Notes: generated from the letters alone by a model not told the origin. A DNA stretch of 41,606 bases from Polynucleobacter sp. (GCF_018500155.2 NZ_JAHBAK020000036.1:1-41606), one strand, 5' to 3'. Counted from the stretch's first letter, positions 9,734 through 17,676 are shown. Made by a program: numbers and translations.

Positions 9734-9754
9734 TTTTGAGCAATAAGCTCAAAA
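9734..9754. repeat. 8-bp perfect inverted repeat upstream of umuD
   Basis: TTTTGAGC (9734-9741) and GCTCAAAA (9747-9754) flank a 5-base AATAA spacer. It could be a second terminator hairpin (bidirectional) or a protein-binding site; the sequence does not decide. Confidence 0.55.
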
Positions 9755-9788
9755 ACAACAAAAATAAGCGCATTTTTGAGGTTTTTAT

Positions 9789-9814
9789 ATATACTGTATA
9801 AACATACAGTATAT
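9789..9814 (+). promoter_or_regulatory. LexA-binding SOS box and umuDC promoter
   Basis: The palindrome has two perfect 11-bp arms (ATATACTGTAT and ATACAGTATAT) around AAAC. Its core CTGTATAAACATACAG (9794-9809) matches the proteobacterial LexA consensus CTGT-N8-ACAG. A possible -35 TTGAGG (9776-9781) and -10 TATAAA (9797-9802) would place RNA polymerase under direct LexA block. The start codon of umuD lies only 13 bases beyond the box. Confidence 0.93.
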
Positions 9815-9822
9815 TAATCACT

Positions 9823-10320
9823 ATGACGCAAGTAACTATTTCTTCTAAAACGACACTGAGTCAGGCACCACAAGCCTTGGCAGGCCATTTTGCTGCCTAT
9901 GAGCTCAAGCTCTTGAGTCACCGCATCTCTGCTGGATTTCCGAGTCCAGCGGCCGATTACGCGGAAGAGGGTTTGGACTTAAACCACTATCTCGTACAAA
10001 ACAAGCCAGCGACTTTTATGTTCACCGTAAAAGGGGATTCTATGTTGGGCGCAGGTATTTGTGATGGCGACAAAGTGGTGGTTGATAAGGCGCTCAAGCC
10101 CAAACATAAAGATATTGTCGTCGCGGTCGTTGATGGTGAGTACACCATCAAGCGACTCTATCAATTGCGTGGCCGCATTGAGTTGCAACCAGAAAATCCC
10201 CACTATCAACCCATCACCTTTAGTGAAGGCCATGAATTACAAATTTGGGGCGTGGTAGTTGGGGTAGTGCGTAAGTACAGCAGCGCAAGTACTAGGTATA
10301 GCAAAGGTGAAAAATTATGA
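9823..10320 (+). CDS. umuD: UmuD-type S24 autoprotease, subunit of DNA polymerase V
   Basis: UmuD is cleaved by itself on RecA filaments to UmuD', which joins UmuC as the mutagenic polymerase V used in the SOS response. The 165-residue protein shows the family stretch FPSPAADY directly after the cleavage site. Here the scissile pair is Ala37-Gly38, whereas E. coli UmuD has Cys-Gly. The catalytic serine is S73 in [13 protein letters not shown], and the catalytic lysine is K110 in GEYTIKRL. About 13 more residues precede the cleavage site than in E. coli UmuD. No clear Shine-Dalgarno precedes ATG 9823, and the leader must be very short if the promoter sits in the SOS box. The stop overlaps the umuC start (ATGA). 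Confidence 0.95.
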   Translation: MTQVTISSKTTLSQAPQALAGHFAAYELKLLSHRISAGFPSPAADYAEEGLDLNHYLVQNKPATFMFTVKGDSMLGAGICDGDKVVVDKALKPKHKDIVVAVVDGEYTIKRLYQLRGRIELQPENPHYQPITFSEGHELQIWGVVVGVVRKYSSASTRYSKGEKL

Positions 10321-11624
10321 GCGCGCCATCTTCACCTTCTTTATTTGCTTTGGTCGACGTCAATAATTTTTACGTCTCTTGTGAGCGAGTATTTCAGCCG
10401 AAGTTAGAACAAGTGCCCATGGTGGTGCTATCGAATAACGATGGTTGTGCGGTAGCGCGGAGCGCAGAAGTGAAAGCGCTCGGTGTCAAGATGGGCACGC
10501 CCTGGTTTCAGATTCAGGATCTTGCTAAGCAACATGGCATTACTGCTTACTCCTCAAACTACACCCTCTATGGAGATATGAGTAACCGGGTAGTCCAGGT
10601 ATTGCGTGGCTTTACACCCAATTTAGAGATCTACAGCATCGATGAAAGCTTTTTACAAATTGAAACTGTCTTAAAGCAATACCGTGACACGGTGGATTTT
10701 GGAAGGCAGGTGAAGCAGGCAGTAAAAGAGACTACAGGCCTGCCGGTATGCGTTGGTATTGGTGCGAGCAAAACTTTAGCAAAGTTTGCTAATCATCTCG
10801 CAAAAAAGCATCCCCAATTTTCTGGGGTATGTGATGTGAATGCGATGAGTAGAGAAGCGCTTTATCAATGGATGAGTGAGACTGAAGTTGGTGAGGTATG
10901 GGGTATTGGCAGGCAAATTGCTAAAAAACTCAAAGTACAAAAGATCCAAAGCGTATTTGATCTTTTGCAGACTTCACCGCAAGCAATGCGCCAGCAATTT
11001 GGCGTGGTCATGGAGCGTTTGTGCTACGAGTTGCGCGGCGTTTCATGTTTGAAGTTGGAAGAGGTAACCCCTGCTAAACAGCAAATCATTGCTTCTCGTA
11101 GTTTTGGTAAGTTAGTGACCAGTCAGACAGAGCTGGCCCAGTCAGTCGCTACGCATGCAGCGCGAGCGGCAGAGAAATTACGAAGCCAAGATGGCGTAAC
11201 GGGTGCGCTTACGGTATTTATTCAAACAAACCCATTTAAGCAAAACGAGCCACAGCATCATCAAAGCATCACCATTCCGCTGGCAGAGGCTACAGACAAT
11301 ACGCTCACACTCACTAATGCAGCGCTCGCAGGACTGCAGCGCATTTATCAGCCACATTTTCGTTACAAGAAAGCCGGCGTCATTCTCAATTTAATTAGTG
11401 ATAAGCCAACTATGCAGCAATCGCTCTTTGAGGACGTGCAAAGCAAGGGGAAGTCCGCAAGCCTCATGAAAGCGGTGGATGCGATCAACACGCGCTTTGG
11501 TAATGCGGTAATTCGTTCGGCAGCGGCCGGCACTCATCACACTAAGCAAGTATGGCAAATGCGCTCAAACAATAGATCACCTAACTACACCACTCAGTGG
11601 GATGAATTGCCGATAGCAAGGTAG
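10317..11624 (+). CDS. umuC: UmuC, Y-family DNA polymerase V catalytic subunit
   Basis: The catalytic subunit of translesion polymerase V, which copies damaged DNA with low fidelity. The 435-residue protein has the Y-family palm motifs [10 protein letters not shown] (metal ligand D14) and YSIDESFL (D109, E110), the finger segment [11 protein letters not shown], and the helix-hairpin-helix region [19 protein letters not shown] to [15 protein letters not shown] likely beta-clamp-binding motif QQSLF is at 367-371. The ATG overlaps the umuD stop by ATGA, so the two are translationally coupled and share the SOS promoter. A hairpin about 40 bases after the stop probably ends the transcript. Confidence 0.96.
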   Translation: MSAPSSPSLFALVDVNNFYVSCERVFQPKLEQVPMVVLSNNDGCAVARSAEVKALGVKMGTPWFQIQDLAKQHGITAYSSNYTLYGDMSNRVVQVLRGFTPNLEIYSIDESFLQIETVLKQYRDTVDFGRQVKQAVKETTGLPVCVGIGASKTLAKFANHLAKKHPQFSGVCDVNAMSREALYQWMSETEVGEVWGIGRQIAKKLKVQKIQSVFDLLQTSPQAMRQQFGVVMERLCYELRGVSCLKLEEVTPAKQQIIASRSFGKLVTSQTELAQSVATHAARAAEKLRSQDGVTGALTVFIQTNPFKQNEPQHHQSITIPLAEATDNTLTLTNAALAGLQRIYQPHFRYKKAGVILNLISDKPTMQQSLFEDVQSKGKSASLMKAVDAINTRFGNAVIRSAAAGTHHTKQVWQMRSNNRSPNYTTQWDELPIAR

Positions 11625-11664
11625 GCGAGATGAAAAAAGAAGATAAAACCCCACTATTTTTTAC

Positions 11665-11687
11665 AAGCTCATTTTGTGAGCTTTTGA
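11665..11687 (+). terminator. candidate terminator after umuC
   Basis: AAGCTCA (11665-11671) and TGAGCTT (11677-11683) pair around TTTTG and are followed by a short TTTG. The stem is AT-rich and the T-run short, so this is moderate evidence. Confidence 0.5.
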
Positions 11688-11730
11688 CCCACTAACCTGA
11701 ATCCATCGTAGCAAATTAAGGAGAAAACAC

Positions 11731-11874
11731 ATGAACACCATTAGCAACTTGATGAACAACTTCAATGGCATTTCATTAGCAGTCATTATGGTTCTGTCCT
11801 ATTGCGCAGTATTGAAAAATACTCAGCGTCATGAAAGTGCCTCACGAGACATATTTCATCGGGATTATCAGTAA
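11731..11874 (+). CDS. tiny membrane protein, 47 residues
   Basis: An ATG preceded by a strong ribosome site AAGGAGA (spacing 6) opens a 47-codon frame. The peptide has a polar N-terminus (MNTISNLMNNFN), one hydrophobic segment GISLAVIMVLSYCAVL (about 13-28) and a charged C-terminal tail (KNTQRHESASRDIFHRDYQ). It is probably a single-pass inner membrane protein. I recognise no family. It stands alone between the umuC terminator and a 12-bp hairpin at 11907-11938, so it may be its own transcript. The hydrophobic core resembles that of the 26-residue ORF at 30069-30149 (shared LSY motif). The rest of the 402-base gap between umuC and the UPF0114 gene shows nothing else. Confidence 0.6.
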   Translation: MNTISNLMNNFNGISLAVIMVLSYCAVLKNTQRHESASRDIFHRDYQ

Positions 11875-11906
11875 TTGCTGTAAAAGTTTGCAGTAAGGCC
11901 AAGATG

Positions 11907-11938
11907 GGGAATGAAGAAATCACGGATTCTTTATTCCC
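11907..11938 (+). other. 12-bp stem-loop after the tiny ORF
   Basis: GGGAATGAAGAA (11907-11918) pairs with TTCTTTATTCCC (11927-11938), 12 bp with one G-U, around an 8-base loop. No T-run follows on the plus strand. It could end or stabilise the small transcript. Confidence 0.5.
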
Positions 11939-12026
11939 TAGTCAGGGCTGATGATCAATACCCCGCAGAATTACCCTTCAGCTTGCTAGGTCTTTTATTG
12001 CAACCAAAACTGGTTAATATTGGCCT

Positions 12027-12569
12027 ATGAATCAAGACAAGCAAACCTATTTAGATAAAAAATTGCGTCCTTTGCCGCGCTGGATCTTTATGTCCCGCTG
12101 GTTACAGGCGCCTTTATATATTGGCCTGATAGTGGCCCAGGGTGTCTATGTTTGGCAGTTCTGGGTAGAACTCGTTCATCTGATTCAGATGATGGCCAAT
12201 AAGACCATGACAGAGACCGCCTTAATGTTAATCGTCTTGGGTTTGATTGATGTGGTCATGATCTCTAATTTGCTGGTCATGGTGATCGTAGGCGGATGGG
12301 AAACTTTCGTATCACGCTTAGAGCTAGAGAATCATCCTGATCAACCTGAATGGCTATCTCATGTCAACGCTGGCGTATTGAAGGTCAAGCTAGCAACAGC
12401 CATTATTGGTATTTCTTCAATTCATTTGCTAAAGACATTTATTAATGCCGCCTCATATGATGAGAAAACGCTGATGTGGCAAACACTCATTCATATTACT
12501 TTTGTATTGTCGGCACTGGCAATTGCTTATACAGAAAAGATCGTAGCAGTAGCTCATAAGCCACATTGA
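12027..12569 (+). CDS. UPF0114 (TIGR00645/YqhA) family inner membrane protein
   Basis: A 180-residue integral membrane protein of unknown function. The family resemblance lies in the N-terminal [18 protein letters not shown] and the following VAQGVYVW, in the middle segment [20 protein letters not shown], and in [11 protein letters not shown]. Three to four transmembrane segments are visible: about 25-48, 63-92, 117-135 and 148-168. The length agrees with the family. It starts 150 bases after the tiny ORF and ends 42 bases before the YkgJ-type gene, so these may be co-transcribed. The biochemical role of the family is not known. Confidence 0.87.
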   Translation: MNQDKQTYLDKKLRPLPRWIFMSRWLQAPLYIGLIVAQGVYVWQFWVELVHLIQMMANKTMTETALMLIVLGLIDVVMISNLLVMVIVGGWETFVSRLELENHPDQPEWLSHVNAGVLKVKLATAIIGISSIHLLKTFINAASYDEKTLMWQTLIHITFVLSALAIAYTEKIVAVAHKPH

Positions 12570-12611
12570 TCTTCTATATAGGATTACAAGGCATCAGCTT
12601 CAGTATCAGCC

Positions 12612-12953
12612 ATGAATAATCCTTGCTTTGACTGCGGGCAGTGCTGTCAGCACTTTCGGGTGAGTTTTTATCACGGAGAGATTGCGGGGAACGGTGTTGG
12701 AGTGGTGCCACCAGAACTCACTGCGAAATTAACGGATTACCTTGCCTGCATGAAAGGCACTGAGAAGGGTGGGACCCCCTGCATTGCGCTCAAACACACA
12801 CAAGAAGAAGGATGGCGCTGCTCTATCTACGAAAATCGCCCGAGTCCTTGTCGAGAATTCAATATACTCAATGAAGATGGGACCCTAAACCCTGATTGCC
12901 AGAGACTCCAAGAGGTTGCTCGGCAAAGACATAAAAAAGCATTACAACAATAG
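12612..12953 (+). CDS. YkgJ-type cysteine cluster protein
   Basis: A 113-residue cytoplasmic protein with the metal-binding cysteine pattern of the YkgJ (UPF0153, putative zinc- or iron-chelating) family. The pattern is CFDCGQCCQHF at the N-terminus (C5, C8, C11, C12), then GTPCIAL, RCSIYENRPSPCREF and a final DCQRL. The spacing of the N-terminal CxxCxxCC and the YENRPSPCR box is diagnostic. The substrate is unknown; a role in metal binding or protein modification is inferred. The stop codon is directly next to the leader of the Bug-family gene. Confidence 0.88.
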   Translation: MNNPCFDCGQCCQHFRVSFYHGEIAGNGVGVVPPELTAKLTDYLACMKGTEKGGTPCIALKHTQEEGWRCSIYENRPSPCREFNILNEDGTLNPDCQRLQEVARQRHKKALQQ

Positions 12954-12965
12954 GTGACAAAAAAT

Positions 12966-13934
12966 ATGATGAATACATTAAAAAAACTCACAATTGCAAT
13001 CGCATTTGTTTGTCCTTCATTGGCATACTCTGCTTACCCAGAAAAATCGATTCGCTTGGTGGTGCCGTTTGCAACCGGTGGCACATCAGAAATCGTGGCA
13101 CGTTCAGTAGCCAATAGTTTGAGCACAAGCTTAGGTCAATCAGTTTATGTGGATAACAAACCAGGCGGCGCAGGTAATATCGCCATGGAAGAAGTAAAAC
13201 GCGCCAACCCAGATGGTTATACATTGATTCTTGGACACGTTGGCACGTTAGCTGTAAACCCAGCGTTATTTGGCAAAAAATTGCCATACGATCCTAATAA
13301 AGATTTTGCTCCGGTCACGCTTGTAGCAAAAGTCCCCAATGTGATTGCTGTTAGTGAAAAAAGTAATTACAAAACTTTGGGAGATTTAATCGCTGACGCT
13401 AAAAAGAATCCAGGAAAAATTAATTATGGCTCTGCAGGTAATGGCAGTGCAGGGCACTTGGCAATGGAATATTTTTCTTCTGAAGCGGGTATTGATTTAG
13501 TGCATGTGCCATACAAAGGATCTGGTCCCATGCTCACAGATCTAATTGGCGGTCAAATTCAAGCAACATTTAATGGTTTGCCTTCACTCATGGGACAAAT
13601 CAAAGGTGGCACACTAAGGCCATTGGCAGTAGGCTCAGCAGAGCGCTCCAAGGCACTGCCGAATGTCCCAACATTATCTGAGTCAGGCTACAAAGGTTTT
13701 GAAACCTCTCAGTGGTATGGAATTATGGTTCCGGCAGGAACTCCGCAACCGATTATTGATCGCTTACAAAAAGAAATTGCGAAATCCCTCAAATCAAAAG
13801 AAGACTCGAAGAGGATGTTGGAAGATGGCGCGGTATTGGTTGGAGATACGCCTGATCAATTTGGCGCCTTCATTAAATCTGAACAAAACCGCTGGGGCAA
13901 AGTAGTTGAGAAGGCAAAGATTACAGTGGATTGA
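12966..13934 (+). CDS. Bug/TctC-family periplasmic solute-binding protein
   Basis: A tripartite-tricarboxylate-transporter-type receptor that binds small carboxylates or related compounds in the periplasm. The signal peptide spans about 1-22 and is cut near AYSA. It is followed by the hallmark YPEKSIRLVVPFATGG, GGTSEIVARSVANSL, VDNKPGGAGNIAMEEV and VPYKGSGPMLTDLIGGQI. I chose ATG 12966 because AGGTG lies 9 bases upstream; a GTG at 12954 would leave no ribosome site. No TctA/TctB membrane genes are nearby, which is common for the large orphan Bug families of Burkholderiales. The ligand cannot be read from sequence. Confidence 0.93.
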   Translation: MMNTLKKLTIAIAFVCPSLAYSAYPEKSIRLVVPFATGGTSEIVARSVANSLSTSLGQSVYVDNKPGGAGNIAMEEVKRANPDGYTLILGHVGTLAVNPALFGKKLPYDPNKDFAPVTLVAKVPNVIAVSEKSNYKTLGDLIADAKKNPGKINYGSAGNGSAGHLAMEYFSSEAGIDLVHVPYKGSGPMLTDLIGGQIQATFNGLPSLMGQIKGGTLRPLAVGSAERSKALPNVPTLSESGYKGFETSQWYGIMVPAGTPQPIIDRLQKEIAKSLKSKEDSKRMLEDGAVLVGDTPDQFGAFIKSEQNRWGKVVEKAKITVD

Positions 13935-13954
13935 GTAGCTTTAGTCTAAATTAA

Positions 13955-13986
13955 AAATGTAGGGAAGAAAATTTTTTCCTACATTT
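13955..13986. terminator. terminator hairpin after Bug-family gene
   Basis: AAATGTAGGGAA (13955-13966) pairs with TTTTCCTACATTT at 13975-13986, a 12-bp stem including one G-U. It lies 20 bases after the stop codon. The flanks are AT-rich on both sides. The remaining gap up to dnaX (400 bases in all) contains the SRP RNA gene; 13990-14200 shows nothing further I can name. Confidence 0.7.
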
Positions 13987-14174
13987 AATTCATCTTCAGA
14001 CTCTACTTATTTAACACGCAAATTTATACGCTGAATCTTTCTGCTGTCTATATAGGGAGATCGGCCTTGCGAGTTTCTATTGAGTGTTCCCATAAGCATT
14101 TACAACTATTCAGGATTCAGCTAGATGCTCGAACTATCTTAGTTCTGGCAATCATTTGGATGATTTGGGGAATT

Positions 14175-14188
14175 TTCAGAATTCTGAA
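14175..14188 (-). terminator. possible terminator palindrome downstream of ffs
   Basis: TTCAGAATTCTGAA is a perfect 14-base palindrome about 25 bases beyond the 3' end of the SRP RNA, with AAAATTT and TTTT runs around it. With no loop it would fold poorly, so its role is uncertain. Confidence 0.25.
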
Positions 14189-14213
14189 GATTTTCTGAAA
14201 TTTTGATGTGGGG

Positions 14214-14313
14214 TGGACGAGCCCGACCCCCGGCACTGGCAGAAATTGGGTTTGGCTGCTTCGTTCCCGACCTGACCAGGTTATCCAACCCACCATGCGG
14301 GGAGGCCCGTCCA
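14214..14313 (-). ncRNA. ffs: signal recognition particle RNA, small bacterial type (4.5S)
   Basis: Read on the minus strand, the sequence contains the SRP domain IV core GGTCAGGTCGGGAACGAAGC, with the GGAA tetraloop and the asymmetric loop AGCAG that binds Ffh. The ends close the hairpin: GGACGGGCC at the 5' side pairs with GGGCTCGTCC at the 3' side. The length of about 100 nt matches the 4.5S type. The RNA works with Ffh and FtsY to target membrane proteins. It is divergent from dnaX, with its -10 region inside the dnaX leader. Exact ends are uncertain by a few bases. Confidence 0.95.
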
Positions 14314-14318
14314 ATTCC

Positions 14319-14324
14319 ATTTTA
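14319..14324 (-). promoter_or_regulatory. candidate -10 element of ffs
   Basis: On the minus strand TAAAAT lies about 6 bases upstream of the predicted 5' end of the SRP RNA. No convincing -35 is seen at the right distance. The element lies 20 bases from the dnaX start. Confidence 0.4.
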
Positions 14325-14343
14325 GCTTGTTAGAATGGAAGTT

Positions 14344-15990
14344 ATGACCGCTTTAGCATTAGCCCGCTCGTGGCGCCCTAAAACATTCTCTGAGTTAATT
14401 GGACAAGACCATGTGGTTAAGGCCTTAACCCATGCTTTAGACCAAGGTCGCTTACATCATGCCTGGTTATTTACTGGTACTCGCGGAGTGGGTAAGACGA
14501 CGATTTCTCGCATTATGGCCAAAGCACTTAATTGCACTGGGCCGGATGGTTCAGGCAAGATGACTTCAGAGCCTTGTGGAAAATGTCCAGCGTGCATGGA
14601 AATTGATGCAGGTCGCTTTGTTGACTACATTGAGATGGACGCAGCAAGTAATCGCGGTGTGGATGATATTGCTGCATTGTTAGAAAAAGCGGCATACGCT
14701 CCCAGCAATGGTCGCTATAAGGTATACATGATTGACGAAGTACATATGCTCACCAATCATGCATTTAATGCCATGCTCAAAACTCTGGAAGAGCCTCCAG
14801 AGCACGTGAAATTTATTCTTGCGACCACTGATCCACAAAAGATTCCGGTCACCATTTTGTCCCGTTGCTTGCAGTTCAATCTCAAGCAAATGCCTGTGCC
14901 TCTTATCGTTGAGCACTTGGAGAAGGTCCTGGCCGCAGAAAAAGTGGATTATGAAGTTAATGCATTGCGTGTCTTAGCAAAAGCAGCCCAAGGCTCTATG
15001 CGTGACGCACTTTCTCTCACTGACCAAGCGATTGCCTATGCCGCCGGAAAAGTGACCGAAGAATCTGTACGTGGCATGTTGGGTACATTAGATGATGCCT
15101 ATTTAGTGCGCATTCTAGATTGCTTGATCGCCAAAGATGGCGCGAGCCTATTAGCTGTGGCTAATGAAATGGGAGAGCGTAGTATGTCGTTCTCATTAGC
15201 GCTGCAAGATTTATCCAGTTTGTTACAAAAGATTGCAGCCGCACAGGTTGTTCCTGAATCCGTTTTAGATGATTGGCCAGAAGCAGGGGAGATTCGTCGC
15301 CTTGCAAGTCAACTATCTAAGGAAGAGGCGCAACTCTTTTATCAAATTACGATTACTAGTCGCCCAGATTTATCGCTAGCGCCTGATGAGCAAACCGGTT
15401 TTGCCATGACGCTTCTGCGGATGTTAGCGTTTCGTCCTGGAAGCGGTGGCAGTTCTGCGCCAACTCCATCTGCTCCGCCAGTCAATTCCGCGCGCCCAGC
15501 CAATCGATCAGCAGGCCCCTCAACTGCTCCATCGGCAACACCGGCAGCGAAAACGACTTCCGCTGCTGCACCAGCACCCACCAATACTGGAACTGCTGGA
15601 CCCATTGATCGTCCTGACTGGCATGGCTTAATGCGCCAATTACCTGTGCGGGGTTTGGTACAACAGTTAGCGCATCAAACAGAGCTACAAGATTGGAATG
15701 ATTCTGCGACAGGCGTGAAAGCAACCATCGTGACCCCCATGCCGCAATTAGCATCTGAGTCATCCGTTGCCCGTTTAGCTGAAGCCTTAACCAACCATTT
15801 TGGCAAACCCGTGAAGCTCGTAGTAGAAAAGGGCGAGGTAGAAGGTAAGACGGTGGCCAAGGTTGATGCGCAGATTCATCAAGAGAAACGGTTAAATGCC
15901 GAGCAATTGATTGCTGCTGACCCATTTATTCAGCAATTAGAAAAGGAGTTTGGCGCCAAAGTGGTTGGTGGTTCAGTAAAACCATTGTGA
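14344..15990 (+). CDS. dnaX: DNA polymerase III subunit gamma/tau
   Basis: The clamp-loader ATPase that loads the beta sliding clamp and, as tau, links polymerase cores to the helicase. Numbered from ATG 14335, the N-terminus has LARSWRPKTFSELIGQ, Walker A GTRGVGKT (48-55), the zinc cysteines C67, C81, C84 and C87, the Walker B region IDEVHML (133-139) and the sensor/arginine-finger ILSRCLQF. An Ala/Pro/Thr-rich linker (about 367-425) separates it from a C-terminal region ending in ADPFIQQLEKEFGAKVVGG, which resembles the polymerase-binding tau domain. I prefer ATG 14344 (MTALALARSW), because relatives begin with a few residues before LAR. Neither start has a clear ribosome site. At about 550 residues it is shorter than E. 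coli DnaX. No A-rich slippery site for a gamma product is evident. Confidence 0.97.
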   Translation: MTALALARSWRPKTFSELIGQDHVVKALTHALDQGRLHHAWLFTGTRGVGKTTISRIMAKALNCTGPDGSGKMTSEPCGKCPACMEIDAGRFVDYIEMDAASNRGVDDIAALLEKAAYAPSNGRYKVYMIDEVHMLTNHAFNAMLKTLEEPPEHVKFILATTDPQKIPVTILSRCLQFNLKQMPVPLIVEHLEKVLAAEKVDYEVNALRVLAKAAQGSMRDALSLTDQAIAYAAGKVTEESVRGMLGTLDDAYLVRILDCLIAKDGASLLAVANEMGERSMSFSLALQDLSSLLQKIAAAQVVPESVLDDWPEAGEIRRLASQLSKEEAQLFYQITITSRPDLSLAPDEQTGFAMTLLRMLAFRPGSGGSSAPTPSAPPVNSARPANRSAGPSTAPSATPAAKTTSAAAPAPTNTGTAGPIDRPDWHGLMRQLPVRGLVQQLAHQTELQDWNDSATGVKATIVTPMPQLASESSVARLAEALTNHFGKPVKLVVEKGEVEGKTVAKVDAQIHQEKRLNAEQLIAADPFIQQLEKEFGAKVVGGSVKPL

Positions 15991-16037
15991 TGCTGACTCT
16001 GTTATTCAATATTCATAAGCACTAAGGAAATTAAGCG

Positions 16038-16361
16038 ATGATGAAAGGTGGACTGGCTGGCCTCATGAAGCAGGCTCAGCAGATGCAAGAGAAGATGAAA
16101 GCTGCGCAAGAGCAGTTAACCGCACTAGAAGTAACAGGCCAAGCTGCAGGTGGCTTAGTAAAGGTCACGATCTCTGGAAAGTATGAGCTCAAGCGCGTGC
16201 AAATTGACCCAGGCGCAATGGATGATCGCGAGATGTTGGAAGACCTGATTGTGACTGCTTATACAGAAGCGTTTAAGCAAGTTGAGGCTGCAAGTGCGCA
16301 GTTAATGTCGGGCGCCACCGCAGGTATGCCTATGCCTCCTGGCTTTAAGTTACCTTTCTAA
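16038..16361 (+). CDS. ybaB: YbaB/EbfC nucleoid-associated protein
   Basis: A small DNA-binding protein that dimerises in a tweezer-like fold and associates with the nucleoid. The 107 residues include [17 protein letters not shown], the [21 protein letters not shown] segment and the conserved end PPGFKLPF. It sits 47 bases after dnaX and 26 bases before recR, the widely conserved dnaX-ybaB-recR order. ATG codons at 16038 and 16041 are both possible; TAAGGAAA lies upstream. Confidence 0.96.
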   Translation: MMKGGLAGLMKQAQQMQEKMKAAQEQLTALEVTGQAAGGLVKVTISGKYELKRVQIDPGAMDDREMLEDLIVTAYTEAFKQVEAASAQLMSGATAGMPMPPGFKLPF

Positions 16362-16387
16362 TTCAGAATCATCGTTAGTCATCATTC

Positions 16388-17002
16388 ATGGCACGTCATG
16401 AAGCACCTCAAGATGCGCTTGGTCGATTAATCGAAGCCTTGCGTGTTTTGCCTGGCGTAGGTCCTAAGTCTGCACAGCGCATGGCTTTCTATTTATTGCA
16501 ACATGACCGCAATGGTGCAGCGGTACTCGCCCAGTCACTTGGCGAAGCAGTGGAGACCGTGGGCCACTGTGCACGCTGCAATACTTTTTCTGAGACGCAG
16601 ATCTGTAGTACCTGCGCCGATGAGCGTCGTGATCCTTCATTACTTTGTATTGTGGAGACACCTGCTGATCAAGTGATGATTGAACAAACCTTGAGCTTTA
16701 AAGGCAATTATTTTGTTCTCATGGGTCGCATCTCACCACTCGATGGTATGGGCCCTAATGAAATCCATTTCGATCGCTTGCTGACACGTATTGAAAATCC
16801 TGATACAGGTGTGCCGATTCGGGAGGTTGTGTTAGCCACCAACTTCACTAGCGAAGGTGAAGCGACTGCACATTACATCGGCGAAGTACTCAAAGCCAAA
16901 GGCATTAAGGTCACTCGCATTGCGCGGGGAATTCCTGTTGGCGGTGAGCTTGAGTATGTCGATGCCGGTACCTTAGCTAGAGCCTTGATGGATCGACGCT
17001 AA
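16388..17002 (+). CDS. recR: recombination protein RecR
   Basis: RecR works with RecF and RecO to load RecA on SSB-coated gaps. The 204-residue protein begins with a helix-hairpin-helix ([20 protein letters not shown]), followed by a four-cysteine zinc finger ([16 protein letters not shown]) and a Toprim domain ([14 protein letters not shown]). It ends with the conserved [18 protein letters not shown]. It is the last gene of the dnaX-ybaB-recR set; a strong terminator follows 31 bases after the stop. Confidence 0.98.
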   Translation: MARHEAPQDALGRLIEALRVLPGVGPKSAQRMAFYLLQHDRNGAAVLAQSLGEAVETVGHCARCNTFSETQICSTCADERRDPSLLCIVETPADQVMIEQTLSFKGNYFVLMGRISPLDGMGPNEIHFDRLLTRIENPDTGVPIREVVLATNFTSEGEATAHYIGEVLKAKGIKVTRIARGIPVGGELEYVDAGTLARALMDRR

Positions 17003-17033
17003 ATCAACCATTTATTACAAGCTAAGTCGCCAT

Positions 17034-17057
17034 AAGGGGTATAAAAGCCCCTTTTTT
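17034..17057 (+). terminator. Rho-independent terminator after recR
   Basis: AAGGGG (17034-17039) pairs with CCCCTT (17048-17053) and runs into TTTTTT. This closes the dnaX-recR transcript before the toxin-antitoxin module. Confidence 0.88.
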
Positions 17058-17068
17058 ATTGCCCATTC

Positions 17069-17099
17069 TATGATAAAATGTAGTCACAATAAGACTACA
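17069..17099 (+). promoter_or_regulatory. promoter/operator of the toxin-antitoxin module
   Basis: A likely -10 box TATGAT (17069-17074) is followed by a perfect 7-bp inverted repeat, TGTAGTC (17079-17085) and GACTACA (17093-17099), about 40 bases before the antitoxin start. RelB/DinJ antitoxins with their toxins typically repress their own promoter at such palindromes, so this is the likely operator (inference). Confidence 0.65.
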
Positions 17100-17138
17100 A
17101 AAAGTGCTTTTCAATATTTCCAATATGAGGGAAAGTGC

Positions 17139-17405
17139 ATGACGATTGCAGATACCTACGTAAGAGCCAGAATAGATATGGCAACAAAAAACAAGGCATC
17201 AGATGCGTTGGAGGCTATGGGTTTGTCTATTTCAGACGCCATTCGCATGCTGATGTTGCGCATAGCCAATGAAAAGCAATTACCTTTTGATGTGAAGGTT
17301 CCTAATGCTAGAACTAAAAAGGCGATAGCAGAGCTTGAGGCTGGAAAAGGTAAGCGTTTTAAAACAAGCAAAGCACTGATGGAAGATTTGCATGCGGGAG
17401 ATTGA
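17139..17405 (+). CDS. dinJ: RelB/DinJ-family antitoxin
   Basis: A ribbon-helix-helix antitoxin that neutralises the YafQ-type toxin and represses the operon. The 88-residue protein has the family N-terminus TYVRARIDMATKNKASDAL, the helix SISDAIRMLMLRIA and the linker QLPFDVKVPN. The C-terminus (EDLHAGD) is the toxin-binding part. I chose ATG 17139, which has GAGGGAAA just upstream and gives the normal family length; an ATG at 17070 would run through the operator. It overlaps the toxin gene by 14 bases, which implies coupled translation. Confidence 0.92.
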   Translation: MTIADTYVRARIDMATKNKASDALEAMGLSISDAIRMLMLRIANEKQLPFDVKVPNARTKKAIAELEAGKGKRFKTSKALMEDLHAGD

Positions 17406-17676
17406 AAGATCTTCAGCATTTAAAAAAGACTTCAAGCGCATCAATTCAAATCCAAGACATAAAAATAATATTAACCGTCGCTTATTGGCGGTGATTGACT
17501 TATTGGTATTTGATAAGACATTGCCGACTCATCTAAGGGATCATGATTTGATTGGGGATTGGATTGGGTATCGCGAATGTCATATAAAACCCGATGTCTT
17601 ATTGATTTACAAAAAGCCTGACGCTCAAACATTACGACTAGCTCGCTTGGGTAGTCATAGTGATTTATTTGGTTAA
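17392..17676 (+). CDS. yafQ: YafQ-family mRNA interferase toxin
   Basis: A RelE-superfamily ribosome-dependent endoribonuclease that cuts mRNA when its antitoxin is degraded. The 94-residue protein has HLRDHDLIGDWIGYRECHI, with H51, H64 and D68, and the C-terminal RLGSHSDLFG with H89. This corresponds to the catalytic histidine/aspartate set of E. coli YafQ, so the toxin looks intact. It overlaps dinJ. The module is flanked by the recR terminator and a porin gene, a typical single insertion of a mobile-type stress module. Confidence 0.93.
   Translation: MREIERSSAFKKDFKRINSNPRHKNNINRRLLAVIDLLVFDKTLPTHLRDHDLIGDWIGYRECHIKPDVLLIYKKPDAQTLRLARLGSHSDLFG

Noticed and set aside
15482-15925. Long antisense open frame within dnaX
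   Set aside because: It mirrors a GC-rich repetitive linker and the tau end of dnaX; no ribosome site and no protein features.
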